Shown here: positions 7,686 through 15,847 of the stretch, piece after piece
Layout of the letters: each line of letters begins with the position of its first letter
Position numbering within the stretch: the stretch's first letter is position 1
Source: MWCR01 sp049325475
GTDB taxonomy: Bacteria > Patescibacteriota > Patescibacteriia > 2-12-FULL-60-25
Length of the DNA stretch: 64,000 bases
NCBI GenBank assembly: GCA_049325475.1
Contig: JBMOLN010000007.1
Location: 124,001 to 188,000, forward strand
Reading direction: 5' to 3'
Position numbers and translations under genes: made by a program
Notes under the pieces: model-generated
Told to the model about the DNA's origin: nothing
The model's database searches: none
Seen by the model: only the letters and a program-made list of their open reading frames with translations

Positions 7686-8690
7686 TTAATCCCTGATTAA
7701 TGATTGAATTTCTTGTAAAGCATCCGAATGCAAAAACTCTTCTACATCCATGGTTGTCTGCTCATTCTCTTCCTGCAGACAAAGCCGCACCTGATATTTT
7801 CTGTCCGGACGCCTCTCCAAGCGGATACCGTAAAACTGTTCCTCACAAGTACCATCCGTTGCGCGCGGGCACTGACTGCACATGCTGGCAAGTTTAAGAT
7901 CGCGAATTTGTTTAAAACCGATTTCATATCCGTTAGGCAATCTGTAAATCGTTGAGCACGAGGAGGATCCGGGATTAGCCTTGCGCAAAACCTCAACAGC
8001 TCCCATATCTTTTAAAATTTTACGTATTGCTAAAATCGATTCCATGCCGTTTCCCAAATCATTTAACAACCTTAGCGGAATTTGATGTTCTCTGGCCCAT
8101 TCGATTATCTTGGAAACACGCCCCGCATCTTCGGCCGTGCTGACGACCGTATTGATTTTTACTGCAGCGCCTATTTCTTTGGCGCGCAAAACACTTTTCA
8201 ATTCCTGCTCAACTTGAGCATGAGCCCAGCTTAAAGTTGGCAAGCGCCTTTTACCGCCTTTACGGCTCACACCCCTGCCTTCTTGAGTTGATAAAAATTC
8301 TTGCGGATCAACCGAGTGAACTGAAAAATTAAAACTGCGCAAGCCTGCTGCAAACAACCTTTCCAATTCTTCTTCACTGAACTGACCGTTGGATGTTGTT
8401 TTTACCTCCAAACCCATAGCCGCTAAACCGGCTGCAATGGTTGCTAATTCCGGATTCTTTGTCGGTTCGCCGCCCGTAAAATGAACTTCTTTAATTTCGG
8501 GTAATGCTTTTTGAAAAGCCGCAATAATTTCTTGTATTTCCGGCCCCCAATCCAAATCGATAATATCTCTGCTCCCCTCACTATGACAAAAAGAACAACG
8601 CCAAGGGCACTTATCCGTCACCTTGATCCTTAAAGCTTGTTCGCGCTTTATCACGAAAGGATTTTCTCCGGAGGTAGCTTCCATTCGCAT
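7686..8690 (-). CDS. Radical SAM protein, MoaA-like
   Basis: KVTDKCPWRCSFCHSEG gives the CxxxCxxC motif for the SAM-binding 4Fe-4S cluster; VHFTGGEPTKNPEL is the GGE motif. Near the C-terminus CSQCPRATDGTC, then RLCLQ, resembles the extra cluster region of MoaA-type enzymes. The substrate is unknown. The frame is open to an ATG at 8708, but a terminator ends 5 bases before that ATG and TATAAT overlaps it, so translation more likely starts at 8690 or 8684 on a near-leaderless transcript. It is coupled to the CYTH gene. Confidence 0.75.
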   Translation of the reverse strand: MRMEATSGENPFVIKREQALRIKVTDKCPWRCSFCHSEGSRDIIDLDWGPEIQEIIAAFQKALPEIKEVHFTGGEPTKNPELATIAAGLAAMGLEVKTTSNGQFSEEELERLFAAGLRSFNFSVHSVDPQEFLSTQEGRGVSRKGGKRRLPTLSWAHAQVEQELKSVLRAKEIGAAVKINTVVSTAEDAGRVSKIIEWAREHQIPLRLLNDLGNGMESILAIRKILKDMGAVEVLRKANPGSSSCSTIYRLPNGYEIGFKQIRDLKLASMCSQCPRATDGTCEEQFYGIRLERRPDRKYQVRLCLQEENEQTTMDVEEFLHSDALQEIQSLIRD

Positions 8691-8713
8691 AATATAAGAC
8701 CCCACCATTATAC

Positions 8714-8741
8714 AAAAAAAATCACCTAAGTACCAGGTGAT
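8714..8741 (-). terminator. Terminator between Nudix and radical SAM genes
   Basis: ATCACCT-GGTACTT-AGGTGAT hairpin (8721-8741) followed by seven Ts on the minus strand; the Nudix stop codon lies inside the hairpin. It is directly followed by TATAAT, so termination and re-initiation of transcription are packed together. Confidence 0.8.
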
Positions 8742-9133
8742 AAAAACAGAATCTTCATTTCTTGCCTATGTCTTGGCAACACTTGAAGGCTTTCAACTGC
8801 TTCTTCAAGAGGCATCCAGACAACCTCCGTAATTTCATCCGTATCGGTAGGCGAACTTTGTGGCTTTGAAGTATGCCCGATATAGTTATGATAAATATAG
8901 TGCAAATCAGGAGTAATATTCTCGCTGATAGAAGCAAATCGTACATTGGTTAACGCGGTTCCGGTTTCCTCCAAAAATTCACGCATTGCGCATTTTTCCA
9001 AACTTTCCCCGAATTCAAGATGCCCTCCGGGGATTGTTAAACAGTGGGACATTTTTTTGCTTCTTACCAGGCAAATGCGTCCCTCATTATCCAGACAAAA
9101 AATACCAACCGCGTTTTCAATCTTCCCTTGCAT
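8726..9133 (-). CDS. Nudix hydrolase
   Basis: A compact Nudix pyrophosphohydrolase of 135 residues. The Nudix box is intact: GGHLEFGESLEK then CAMREFLEETG, matching Gx5Ex7RExxEExG, with catalytic Mg-binding glutamates present. Substrates are likely nucleoside diphosphates linked to another group; the specific one is not readable. ATG 9133 is chosen since TAGGAGTG precedes it; the frame is open to 9151. Its transcript ends at the hairpin overlapping its stop codon. Confidence 0.85.
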   Translation of the reverse strand: MQGKIENAVGIFCLDNEGRICLVRSKKMSHCLTIPGGHLEFGESLEKCAMREFLEETGTALTNVRFASISENITPDLHYIYHNYIGHTSKPQSSPTDTDEITEVVWMPLEEAVESLQVLPRHRQEMKILFLSPGT

Positions 9134-9323
9134 GATTTCACTCCTAGGCATTTAGATTTGCATAGATATAACCGTATGTCAAGGCTTTAATCAAGATCTT
9201 GCCAAACACGAAATTATACTGTATAACTATCCTCACATTCAAACAACGAATCATTGATAAATATCGCTAAAGCGAATCCAAAATTGGTGATTGTTGTTTG
9301 ATGATTGATTATTACAGTTTTAT

Positions 9324-9398
9324 GGTGGCCATGGTGAAGCGGTATCACAGCAGATTGTGGCTCTGCTATCACGGGTTCAACTCCCGTTGGCCACCCCA
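9324..9398 (+). tRNA. tRNA-His (anticodon GTG)
   Basis: Acceptor GGTGGCC/GGCCACC includes the extra G(-1):C73 pair typical of tRNA-His. The anticodon stem GCAGA/TCTGC encloses TTGTGGC, the T arm is CGGGTTCAACTCCCG, and the CCA end is encoded. Confidence 0.95.
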
Positions 9399-9399
9399 T

Positions 9400-9434
9400 G
9401 AAAACGCCAGTCCAATTTTCGGGCTGGCGTTTTC
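9400..9434 (+). terminator. Hairpin after tRNA-His
   Basis: A 14-base arm GAAAACGCCAGTCC pairs with GGGCTGGCGTTTTC around an AATTTT loop. No long T run follows the hairpin itself, but its 3' arm ends in TTTT. Confidence 0.6.
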
Positions 9435-9450
9435 ATATGTGTAGTTAACA

Positions 9451-9600
9451 GAGGGAGTTGAACCAGGGGATGGTAAGGGGAGAGGCTCCCCTTACATATT
9501 GAGGGTGACAGCCCTGAGTTTACGAAGGGCGATAAGAGGGGCGGAAGCCCCTATTAAGAGGAGTGTAACGACGACGTGAAACTCCCGTTGGCCACCCCAT
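9451..9600 (+). repeat. tRNA-derived element downstream of tRNA-His (inverted T arm, hairpin, direct 3'-end copy)
   Basis: Three parts occur in order. Bases 9453-9464 (GGGAGTTGAACC) are the exact reverse complement of the tRNA T arm. Bases 9474-9494 form a perfect 8-bp hairpin (TAAGGGGA-GAGGC-TCCCCTTA). Bases 9580-9600 repeat 21 bases of the tRNA 3' end (9379-9399). A terminator follows at 9606. The tRNA-Cys element at 54117-54241 has the same order of parts, with its own tRNA sequences. Function unknown. Confidence 0.75.
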
Positions 9601-9605
9601 AAGAA

Positions 9606-9629
9606 GTCGACCTTATCTGTCGACTTTTT
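9606..9629 (+). terminator. Terminator of the tRNA-His element
   Basis: GTCGAC-CTTATCT-GTCGAC followed by TTTTT. It ends any transcript reading through the element. Confidence 0.75.
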
Positions 9630-9703
9630 GTTATTCTTCCGAATCAAATACCTAAAAAACAGCGTCTTGCGTCTTGTCGAAGAAAATCCTGAACCTATTT
9701 TTG

Positions 9704-10882
9704 TTACACCATCCCCAAACCCAGCGCCACAAACATGCCAACTCCCAAAAAAAAGATTATTAAGCCGGCTATTAAATGCAAAGTCTTTAATCTTTTTTGT
9801 CTCCATTCCTCTGCCTTCTCCACCGATGTAAATCCCCAATAAATCAAGAAAGTAATGATCAGCATCGGTAAAATGAAAATAAAATTATAAAGCAGCAAAT
9901 ACAGGAAGGCGGTATTTCTGGTCGCCGTTTTTGACAGCAATCCCAAAATCACAATATAAGGCCCTGATGTACACGGAAGTAAAAATAAACTCACCACAAA
10001 GCCGATCATGAACGCGCCCGGTACAGAAGTTACTCCGCGGATCACGGCTTTAAGTTTAGGACGCCAGCTCATGGGCACTTCCATCACAAACCATTTTCCA
10101 TACCATAAAAAATCTTTTAGATTGAACAATCCTATAATAATCGCGAGCACGGCCACGGCAATATAAATATAATGTGTTGCACCCGAGATTTGTATTGCCG
10201 AATATAAACCGACGCCCATCAACAAATAGGAAATATAAATTGACGCAGAAAATGCCAAACCGGCCAAGAGCGCCCGCCTTCTGGAAGACCCTGCTAAAAC
10301 CGTGGTCAATAAAATAATCAAAACCGCAAAAGCGCAAGGATTAATTGCATCAACCGCAGCTGCCGCTAAAATTGCCGGAATGGTTATTGTTTGCACAAAC
10401 TCAATCTTTTCCGGACTTTGTAAAGGATCACTCTCCCCTACGATATGTAAAATCTCATTTTCTTGTTCTGTTGATTTTACTAATTTATCCGCCGGCGAAC
10501 CGCAATCCGCTTCACTGCAACGTATAATTTCTTGCTCCAACGACTGGCCAATGGCACTGCTAAAACCCACAATCACTTTATCATCAATAAAAACGGTCGG
10601 TACCCCTTCAATCTGACGGCCATAAGCGTTCGCCAATTCTTGAAACAAAGCCTGCCCGTATCTGTCTGAATAAATTTCATAATCTTGCACTTTCAAATTC
10701 GGATATTGACTCTCCAATCTTTCCAAGAAAGATTCCATGGCCGCGCAATGAGGGCATCCTTGCCCGTAAAAAAAATATAATTCAACATCCTTCTGCTCTT
10801 GCGCATAAACATCGGCAACGCTTAATACAATAAAAAATAAAAATGATACTATTATGGATTTTAATGCCACTTTGTATTTCAT
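9704..10882 (-). CDS. Thioredoxin-like domain fused to CcdA/DsbD-type transmembrane domain
   Basis: A 392-residue fusion. Residues 1-28 are a signal peptide (to VYAQ). Residues about 33-125 are a glutaredoxin/thioredoxin-like domain with redox motif CPHC at 43-46 and cis-Pro in EGVPTVF. Residues about 165-392 form six or so membrane helices with NPCAF and LLPCTSGPY, the paired cysteines of CcdA/DsbD proteins that carry electrons across the membrane. It probably delivers reducing power to exported disulfides. It follows the DUF134 gene on the same strand. The many Cys pairs in the secreted giant protein (propeller loops) are possible, unproven clients. Confidence 0.8.
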   Translation of the reverse strand: MKYKVALKSIIVSFLFFIVLSVADVYAQEQKDVELYFFYGQGCPHCAAMESFLERLESQYPNLKVQDYEIYSDRYGQALFQELANAYGRQIEGVPTVFIDDKVIVGFSSAIGQSLEQEIIRCSEADCGSPADKLVKSTEQENEILHIVGESDPLQSPEKIEFVQTITIPAILAAAAVDAINPCAFAVLIILLTTVLAGSSRRRALLAGLAFSASIYISYLLMGVGLYSAIQISGATHYIYIAVAVLAIIIGLFNLKDFLWYGKWFVMEVPMSWRPKLKAVIRGVTSVPGAFMIGFVVSLFLLPCTSGPYIVILGLLSKTATRNTAFLYLLLYNFIFILPMLIITFLIYWGFTSVEKAEEWRQKRLKTLHLIAGLIIFFLGVGMFVALGLGMV

Positions 10883-10920
10883 ATTTCTTATTTCTTATTT
10901 CTTAATTCTTATTTCTTATT

Positions 10921-11199
10921 TTAATCTTTTATAATCTTAATCGCTTTCCCCTCAACCAATCCTTGCGCGATTTTTTTATACGCTGACGATAAAATCCGTT
11001 GAAAAGTACTTTGCGAAGTCTGCATCTTTTTTGCGGCTTCATTCTGATCCAGCTCTTCAATATTTTTTAAACGCATAGCTTCCATCTCTTCATGAGACAA
11101 TTCCACAAACTCAAGATCCCTCATGGGGATGCCTTGTGGTTTAAAAAACGTCACATGAGGATCAAATTGTATTCTCCTGCCCAGTCTTGGTCTTGGCAT
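10921..11199 (-). CDS. DUF134 family helix-turn-helix protein
   Basis: A 92-residue protein beginning MPRPRLGRRIQFDPHVTFFK, the family start, with L..EEMEAMRLKNIEELDQ and a helix-turn-helix at EAAKKMQTSQSTFQRILSSA, as in sigma-70 region 4-like DNA-binding domains. ATG 11199 is preferred over an upstream TTG codon two residues earlier. DUF134 genes commonly sit beside DUF5320 and iron-molybdenum-cofactor-type genes; here DUF5320 lies just upstream and a thioredoxin-CcdA fusion just downstream, which suggests a redox- or metal-linked regulator. That role is inference. Confidence 0.8.
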   Translation of the reverse strand: MPRPRLGRRIQFDPHVTFFKPQGIPMRDLEFVELSHEEMEAMRLKNIEELDQNEAAKKMQTSQSTFQRILSSAYKKIAQGLVEGKAIKIIKD

Positions 11200-11274
11200 A
11201 TACAAACATTTTAACGCAAAAATGGAACAAAGTCTCTAAACAAAATCAGAAACCCTTGTTCACTTTTGCAAAAG

Positions 11275-11478
11275 TTAGGCATTACGGCCTAGACCGCGCC
11301 CGATTCCGCGGCCACGGCCACGACCCAGGCCTTGACCCTGACCTCTGCCGGTTCCGCGGCCGTTGTTTGATTTACCCGACCCTTGAAGCCTTGGCGCAGT
11401 GGGTTGGCCGCAATTACCCATTCTTTGGCCCGTTCCCGGCCCTTGGCCTTGCGGACCCGTTCCATCATAATTGGGCAT
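11275..11478 (-). CDS. DUF5320-like small Gly/Arg-rich protein
   Basis: A 67-residue protein starting MPNYDGTGPQGQGPGTGQRM with one cysteine in GNCGQ, the DUF5320 signature. The C-terminal half is a low-complexity GRGRGQG run. Function is unknown; the family typically accompanies DUF134. It is the first gene of the apparent DUF5320-DUF134-thioredoxin/CcdA group. The CG-rich coding repeat differs from its AT-rich surroundings. Confidence 0.65.
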   Translation of the reverse strand: MPNYDGTGPQGQGPGTGQRMGNCGQPTAPRLQGSGKSNNGRGTGRGQGQGLGRGRGRGIGRGLGRNA

Positions 11479-11686
11479 AAATTTATTAAATTAGCAGTTA
11501 GAAATTATTAATTAGCAATAAATTAGTTATTTAGAGTCATTTCTAATTGCCAATTGCTATTTGCTAATTAACTATATTGAATATATACCCATAACTATAT
11601 TTTGTCAAATAATCCAAAAACCCCGAGATCTCCCCGGGGTTAATAATAATTCGCAAAGCGACTCCAGCATTTTTAATTCTTAATTT

Positions 11687-11711
11687 AAAAAAGCCCTTAT
11701 GGGCTTTTTTT
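11687..11711 (-). terminator. Terminator of the trigger factor gene
   Basis: AAAAAAGCCC-TTAT-GGGCTTTTTT is a symmetric hairpin overlapping the stop region of tig. A second one (CCCCG/CGGGG with minus-strand T run) follows at 11617-11640. Confidence 0.8.
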
Positions 11712-13083
11712 AGTGATTGCAGTTTGGTCCATGCACATGCCCATGCTCCGCCTGATGTTCAGCTTCCTCTTTGGCGAATTTATCCATTATATCTTTATAA
11801 TCCTTAATTCCCTTTTCTTTCATAAATTCCAAAGTTTTTCTGTTTTTCATCATGGTCTCCACATAATCACGATATTCCGGCGAGCTCACGCGGTCTTTTG
11901 TTTCTTTATCCTGCACCATGGCTAAAATCCTGTCGATCTCATTATCAACTTCTTCAGCTTCAGCCTGCAATTTATTTTCTTTGGCTAAATTATTGATGTA
12001 AACCGCTGTCTTAACTCTCTTGATGGCTTGCGGAACAAGATCCAATCGCAGCTCATCAGCCGTCTTTTTTATACTCGCCAAATAATCTTCCATTCTGCCG
12101 CCGCGGCGCTCTATATCATGAGCCAACTCATCATACATTCTGCGTACTTCTTCTTTAATCATAATTTCCGGTACTTCCGTAAAATTGCTTTTTTCTACAA
12201 CCGTTTCCAACAATTCTATCTCCGCCGATTCCATTGCCCGTCTCTTTTCTTCGGATTCCATATTTGCCCGCAACAACTCACGCAGTTTAGCCACGCTCTC
12301 TTGCCCCAGCTCTTTGGCAAAATCCTCATTTACTTCGGGTAACTGAATCTCATAAACATCATTAACCGTCACATCAAAATCAATATCCCTGCCGGCATAC
12401 ATTTTTTGAAAATGATCGGCCGGGAACGGCAAAGTAAATGTTTTATGATCGCCTTTGTTTAAACCAATCAACTGATCGGCAAATTTGGGAATATAATGCT
12501 CTTCACTTAAATAAACTTTATAATTCTTGGCAGTACCGCCTTCCAAAATCACATTATCCTTTTTCATTTCCAGATTGATATCAACCATGCCTTCTTTTTG
12601 CGCCGGCTTTAAAGACACTACTTCCTTTCGGCGCATCTTTCTTAACTCTTCAATCGCTTTATCAATTTCTTCTTCTTTTGTTTCCTTGGATTTAACTTCC
12701 ACGAACGGCTCCGCAATGTTGAAAGCATTGGTAATCTTTGGCATTACCGCAACCGTGCAGGTAAATTTCATATCCTGACCGGGAGTTAATTGATCCACCG
12801 CAATTTCTGGCGAGCCGATTGTTTCAAAACCCTTGTCTAAAACAGTTTTCACGTACCAAGCACGCACGACTTTCTCCAAAGCTAATTGCCAAATACCCAT
12901 CTCTCCTCCAACAGCTTTGGCGATTTCCGCATACGGAGCTTTGCCCGGTCTGAAGCCCGGAATGGATTTTGCCTTGCCCGCCTCTTCAACCACCGCATCA
13001 ATATACGGTTTGGCTTCATCGGGCGTAACTGAAAATTTTAATTCGATTTTTGAGCCTGCCAGCTCATTGATAATTGGTTCCAT
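11710..13083 (-). CDS. tig: Trigger factor
   Basis: This ribosome-bound chaperone and peptidyl-prolyl isomerase is 457 residues long. The ribosome-docking signature GFRPGKAP is at residues 43-50. An FKBP-like region covers about 160-245, and a long helical C-terminal chaperone region follows. The extreme C-terminus AEHQAEHGHVHGPNCNH is His-rich, a metal-binding-like tail not needed for the family's fold. The gene is single, with its own terminator, downstream of the cell-wall hydrolase gene on the same strand. Confidence 0.92.
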   Translation of the reverse strand: MEPIINELAGSKIELKFSVTPDEAKPYIDAVVEEAGKAKSIPGFRPGKAPYAEIAKAVGGEMGIWQLALEKVVRAWYVKTVLDKGFETIGSPEIAVDQLTPGQDMKFTCTVAVMPKITNAFNIAEPFVEVKSKETKEEEIDKAIEELRKMRRKEVVSLKPAQKEGMVDINLEMKKDNVILEGGTAKNYKVYLSEEHYIPKFADQLIGLNKGDHKTFTLPFPADHFQKMYAGRDIDFDVTVNDVYEIQLPEVNEDFAKELGQESVAKLRELLRANMESEEKRRAMESAEIELLETVVEKSNFTEVPEIMIKEEVRRMYDELAHDIERRGGRMEDYLASIKKTADELRLDLVPQAIKRVKTAVYINNLAKENKLQAEAEEVDNEIDRILAMVQDKETKDRVSSPEYRDYVETMMKNRKTLEFMKEKGIKDYKDIMDKFAKEEAEHQAEHGHVHGPNCNH

Positions 13084-13176
13084 AATTCATGGACTATAAC
13101 AGAATTCGGCTTTTTGTCAACCAAAAAGACCGGAATCATCCGGCCTTCACTTTATAACGTTATGACGTTATGACTT

Positions 13177-14652
13177 TTACCTAATGTACAGCAGCGGATT
13201 CACCCTGGCTCCATTCACATAAACTTCGTAATGGATATGCGAGCCTGTTGATCTGCCCGTTGAACCCATCATGGCAATCACCTGTCCGCGCTTTACCCTG
13301 TCTCCGGCTTTTACAAATAATTTGGAAGCATGCGCGTATCTGGTCTGCATTCCGTTTTCATGGTCAATCAAAACCTGTAAACCGTAACCGCCGGAATTCC
13401 AGCCGGAAATGGTCACTACTCCGTCTTCAGACGCATACAAAGGAGATGTGTAATCGCCGTCGATATCCAAACCCGTATGGCGCCAGCCGTAATATTGGGT
13501 AATTACATGGCCTGAAGTCGGCCACAAGAGCTTGGCGGTCGGAGCAGCCTCAACTTTATCGGCCGGCTTGGAAACCGAAAGGTTCTCGGCCGGCGCCTGA
13601 TAACTGCCCACACCGGGCTCATTCAATGTCTCTCTGCTTGTTCTGGATCTGCTGACCGCGATGATTCTTTCTTGCTCAATCCGCGGAGGTTCGCCGCCGG
13701 GTATAATAAGCTCTTTGCCAACTTGAACCATCTCATCCGGCAATTGATTGGCGCGGACAATCTCATCCACCTCTCCGCCGTATTTATTGGCGATTGATAG
13801 CAAGGAATCTCCCTTTTTAACCGCTACCAAAACTCCGGATACTGGTAAAATCTTCAACGAATCACCCGGCCTGATATATTGCCTTTCCGACAAATTATTG
13901 GCCCACAGAATTGTACCAACATCTATGCCAAAATCTCTGGCAATGGTACCCAGAGTATCGCCCTGTTTAACAACATAAGTTTCCACGCCGTTTCTTTTTG
14001 GCGTCACCCTTTCCTCTTTCTCCGCATCTTCTTCGTCGATCGGCCTTAAAACCAAAGTACCCGGCAAAGATTGGGAAAATACTTCCTGACTCTCATCTTC
14101 CTCCGAATAATTAAAATCAATATGCGGAATTGCTTCAATCGTGCCTTCTGCCAAATACGTAGGATCCGATATTTGCTCCGGAACATATAAATCCTCTTGC
14201 ACGATTTCCGCTTCGCCGTTCGTCATCAGCGTATAAAGCAAACTTTGCTGGCCCGCTTCATGAGCTAAAACTTGATGGCTTTGGATGTTGGCATAAACCG
14301 TAGATGCCGCCGCCAAACACAATGCGACATGAAAAAGATATTTATTTGTAATAACAAAAAGCAACAAACCCCGGGCCGGTAAAGCCAAACGCAAAATACG
14401 CAGCCTCATCATCACAAACAATCCGTACAAAGGCAGAATAAAAAACCGTAACAGAACACGGCCGATCGGCTTTAATGCCTCATAGATTATTTTTACAAAA
14501 AAATATTCTATTGCTTTTTTTATTGCACGAACCCCTCGGAATGCTGCGATTCCGACAGAAGTCCAGAATGCTGATGGTGTTTTCTTAAAAATATCTACCC
14601 CACGGGTAAAAACGCATAATCCAGCTAAATAACCGTATTTTAAGATCCGCAT
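13177..14652 (-). CDS. LysM-containing M23 metallopeptidase (murein hydrolase)
   Basis: An N-terminal hydrophobic region (several segments within the first 130 residues) anchors the protein. Two LysM domains follow (YVVKQGDTLGTIARDFGI and VAVKKGDSLLSIANKYGG), then a C-terminal peptidase M23 domain with HTGLDID (Zn-binding HxxxD) and SHIHYEV (HxH). It likely binds and cuts peptidoglycan cross-bridges outside the membrane. The start is uncertain: ATG 14652 begins MRILKYGYL, and the frame is open to 14745. At least three N-terminal membrane segments before the LysM domains is unusual for simple secreted M23 enzymes. Confidence 0.8.
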   Translation of the reverse strand: MRILKYGYLAGLCVFTRGVDIFKKTPSAFWTSVGIAAFRGVRAIKKAIEYFFVKIIYEALKPIGRVLLRFFILPLYGLFVMMRLRILRLALPARGLLLFVITNKYLFHVALCLAAASTVYANIQSHQVLAHEAGQQSLLYTLMTNGEAEIVQEDLYVPEQISDPTYLAEGTIEAIPHIDFNYSEEDESQEVFSQSLPGTLVLRPIDEEDAEKEERVTPKRNGVETYVVKQGDTLGTIARDFGIDVGTILWANNLSERQYIRPGDSLKILPVSGVLVAVKKGDSLLSIANKYGGEVDEIVRANQLPDEMVQVGKELIIPGGEPPRIEQERIIAVSRSRTSRETLNEPGVGSYQAPAENLSVSKPADKVEAAPTAKLLWPTSGHVITQYYGWRHTGLDIDGDYTSPLYASEDGVVTISGWNSGGYGLQVLIDHENGMQTRYAHASKLFVKAGDRVKRGQVIAMMGSTGRSTGSHIHYEVYVNGARVNPLLYIR

Positions 14653-14842
14653 TAGCCAAAAAATGTGTTTATTAAGCGAATTATTAACTAATCGACATTT
14701 TTGGTAGGTGAATACAAAGCTAACAAGGCATAAACCGCTTGTCAATGTAATTATCCACTGAATTGTTCACTCACTGACATATATTGTTAAAAATTATGTT
14801 AATTTAGCCAATTTTCAAACGCGCAAAAATATAAATAATTGA

Positions 14843-15349
14843 TTAAGCCGCTACAGCAACCCGCACCGGTTCTGTAGTTGCCGGCGCCTCATTTTTTTCT
14901 GATTTTTTCTTGGGATTTTCAATTGTATAAATGAGAGCCGACAGCATTTTGTAAATCACGGTATTTGTTTCCTTCAGCCGGTTAACCGTTTCTTTATGTT
15001 CCGGAAACAAATCACTTATAAGCATCAACGAAGTTTCGCAAACCGCGGTATTGTTGCGCGCATAATTCAAATGCTTTACAAACTCATCTTTAACTCTCTT
15101 CTGCTGTCCCTGCGCAATTTGCGCCGACATGGAGAGAGCCGCGCGGTTTAATTGCGCTGCAAGTGCATACCTCTCCTCTTGCGGCAAAGCATGAACCAAC
15201 TCATGCACGCCCTTGGCAAATTCAAATGCCTGTTGCCAAACCACCAAATCTCGAAACGATGTTTGCTTATATTCTTTTTTTTGTGAAGTATTGTTTGAAG
15301 TAGTCATATACGTAGTAATAAATGTATTGCGCGTTTGAAAGCTGACCAT
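14843..15349 (-). CDS. Four-helix-bundle protein (IVS23S/S23-like family)
   Basis: The family start TSFRDLVVWQQAFEFAKGVHEL is seen about 30 residues in, followed by the helix containing LNRAALSMSAQIAQGQQ and FVKHLNYARNNTAVCET, matching the TIGR02436-type fold. The C-terminal tail is Lys/Ala/Glu-rich. Function is unknown; family members were first found in 23S rRNA intervening sequences and relatives include the Avd protein of diversity-generating retroelements. No reverse transcriptase or rRNA is nearby. It is one of three paralogs around comM. Confidence 0.75.
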   Translation of the reverse strand: MVSFQTRNTFITTYMTTSNNTSQKKEYKQTSFRDLVVWQQAFEFAKGVHELVHALPQEERYALAAQLNRAALSMSAQIAQGQQKRVKDEFVKHLNYARNNTAVCETSLMLISDLFPEHKETVNRLKETNTVIYKMLSALIYTIENPKKKSEKNEAPATTEPVRVAVAA

Positions 15350-15397
15350 GACGTTAGCACGTCTTCCCGTTCATCTGTACTCCGGAAAACTTTAAGG

Positions 15398-15751
15398 TTA
15401 AGGCGGTCGTAAATGAAAAATTAACTTCGATAACATTCTAATAATATAATTGCTTCTTTCATAAATAACTTTATGGGTTGCTTCATTAATGTATTTAAAG
15501 CGCAGAGCCAAACACAACAAAGACCGAACTTCACTGCAAGATCCTTTTGCAATAAATAAAAACCTGACGAATTCTTTATTCGAATCTCTTTCAAAGCCTT
15601 CCGTGATATTGCTGGATACAGATACGCTGGCTCGACGAATTTGATCATTAAAGGACCAATCTCGACACAATCTAAATGCCTCAAAAACATCAACAGCTAA
15701 TTCCATTGATTGTTGCCAAGCTTTAATATCTTCAACTTGTTTAAAATTCAT
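15398..15751 (-). CDS. Four-helix-bundle protein, second paralog
   Basis: A 117-residue protein: VEDIKAWQQSMELAVDVFEA, then FNDQIRRASVSVSSNITEGF, NKEFVRFLFIAKGSCSEVRS and a closing helix. These match the four helices of the IVS23S-type family, with the conserved IRRA..SI..NI.EG helix. No function is assigned. It lies 48 bases upstream of the first paralog on the same strand and is separated by a word-rich spacer from comM. Confidence 0.8.
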   Translation of the reverse strand: MNFKQVEDIKAWQQSMELAVDVFEAFRLCRDWSFNDQIRRASVSVSSNITEGFERDSNKEFVRFLFIAKGSCSEVRSLLCLALRFKYINEATHKVIYERSNYIIRMLSKLIFHLRPP

Positions 15752-15847
15752 ATTTGTTGACTGTATTAACTCTGGTTAACGGGTATACGGGACTACTGAT
15801 CAACTTGACTCGAGTCCTGAATCCATCATTCAAGTTTAAGCCTCTAG

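Noticed and set aside
9214..9399. Minus-strand ORF across tRNA-His (GWPTGVEPVIAEPQSAVIPLHH)
   Set aside because: It is the antisense of the tRNA, a classic false ORF.
9379..9600. att sites of an integrated element at tRNA-His
   Set aside because: Only about 200 bases lie between the repeats, with no integrase, and an inverted T arm is also present, which att duplication does not create.
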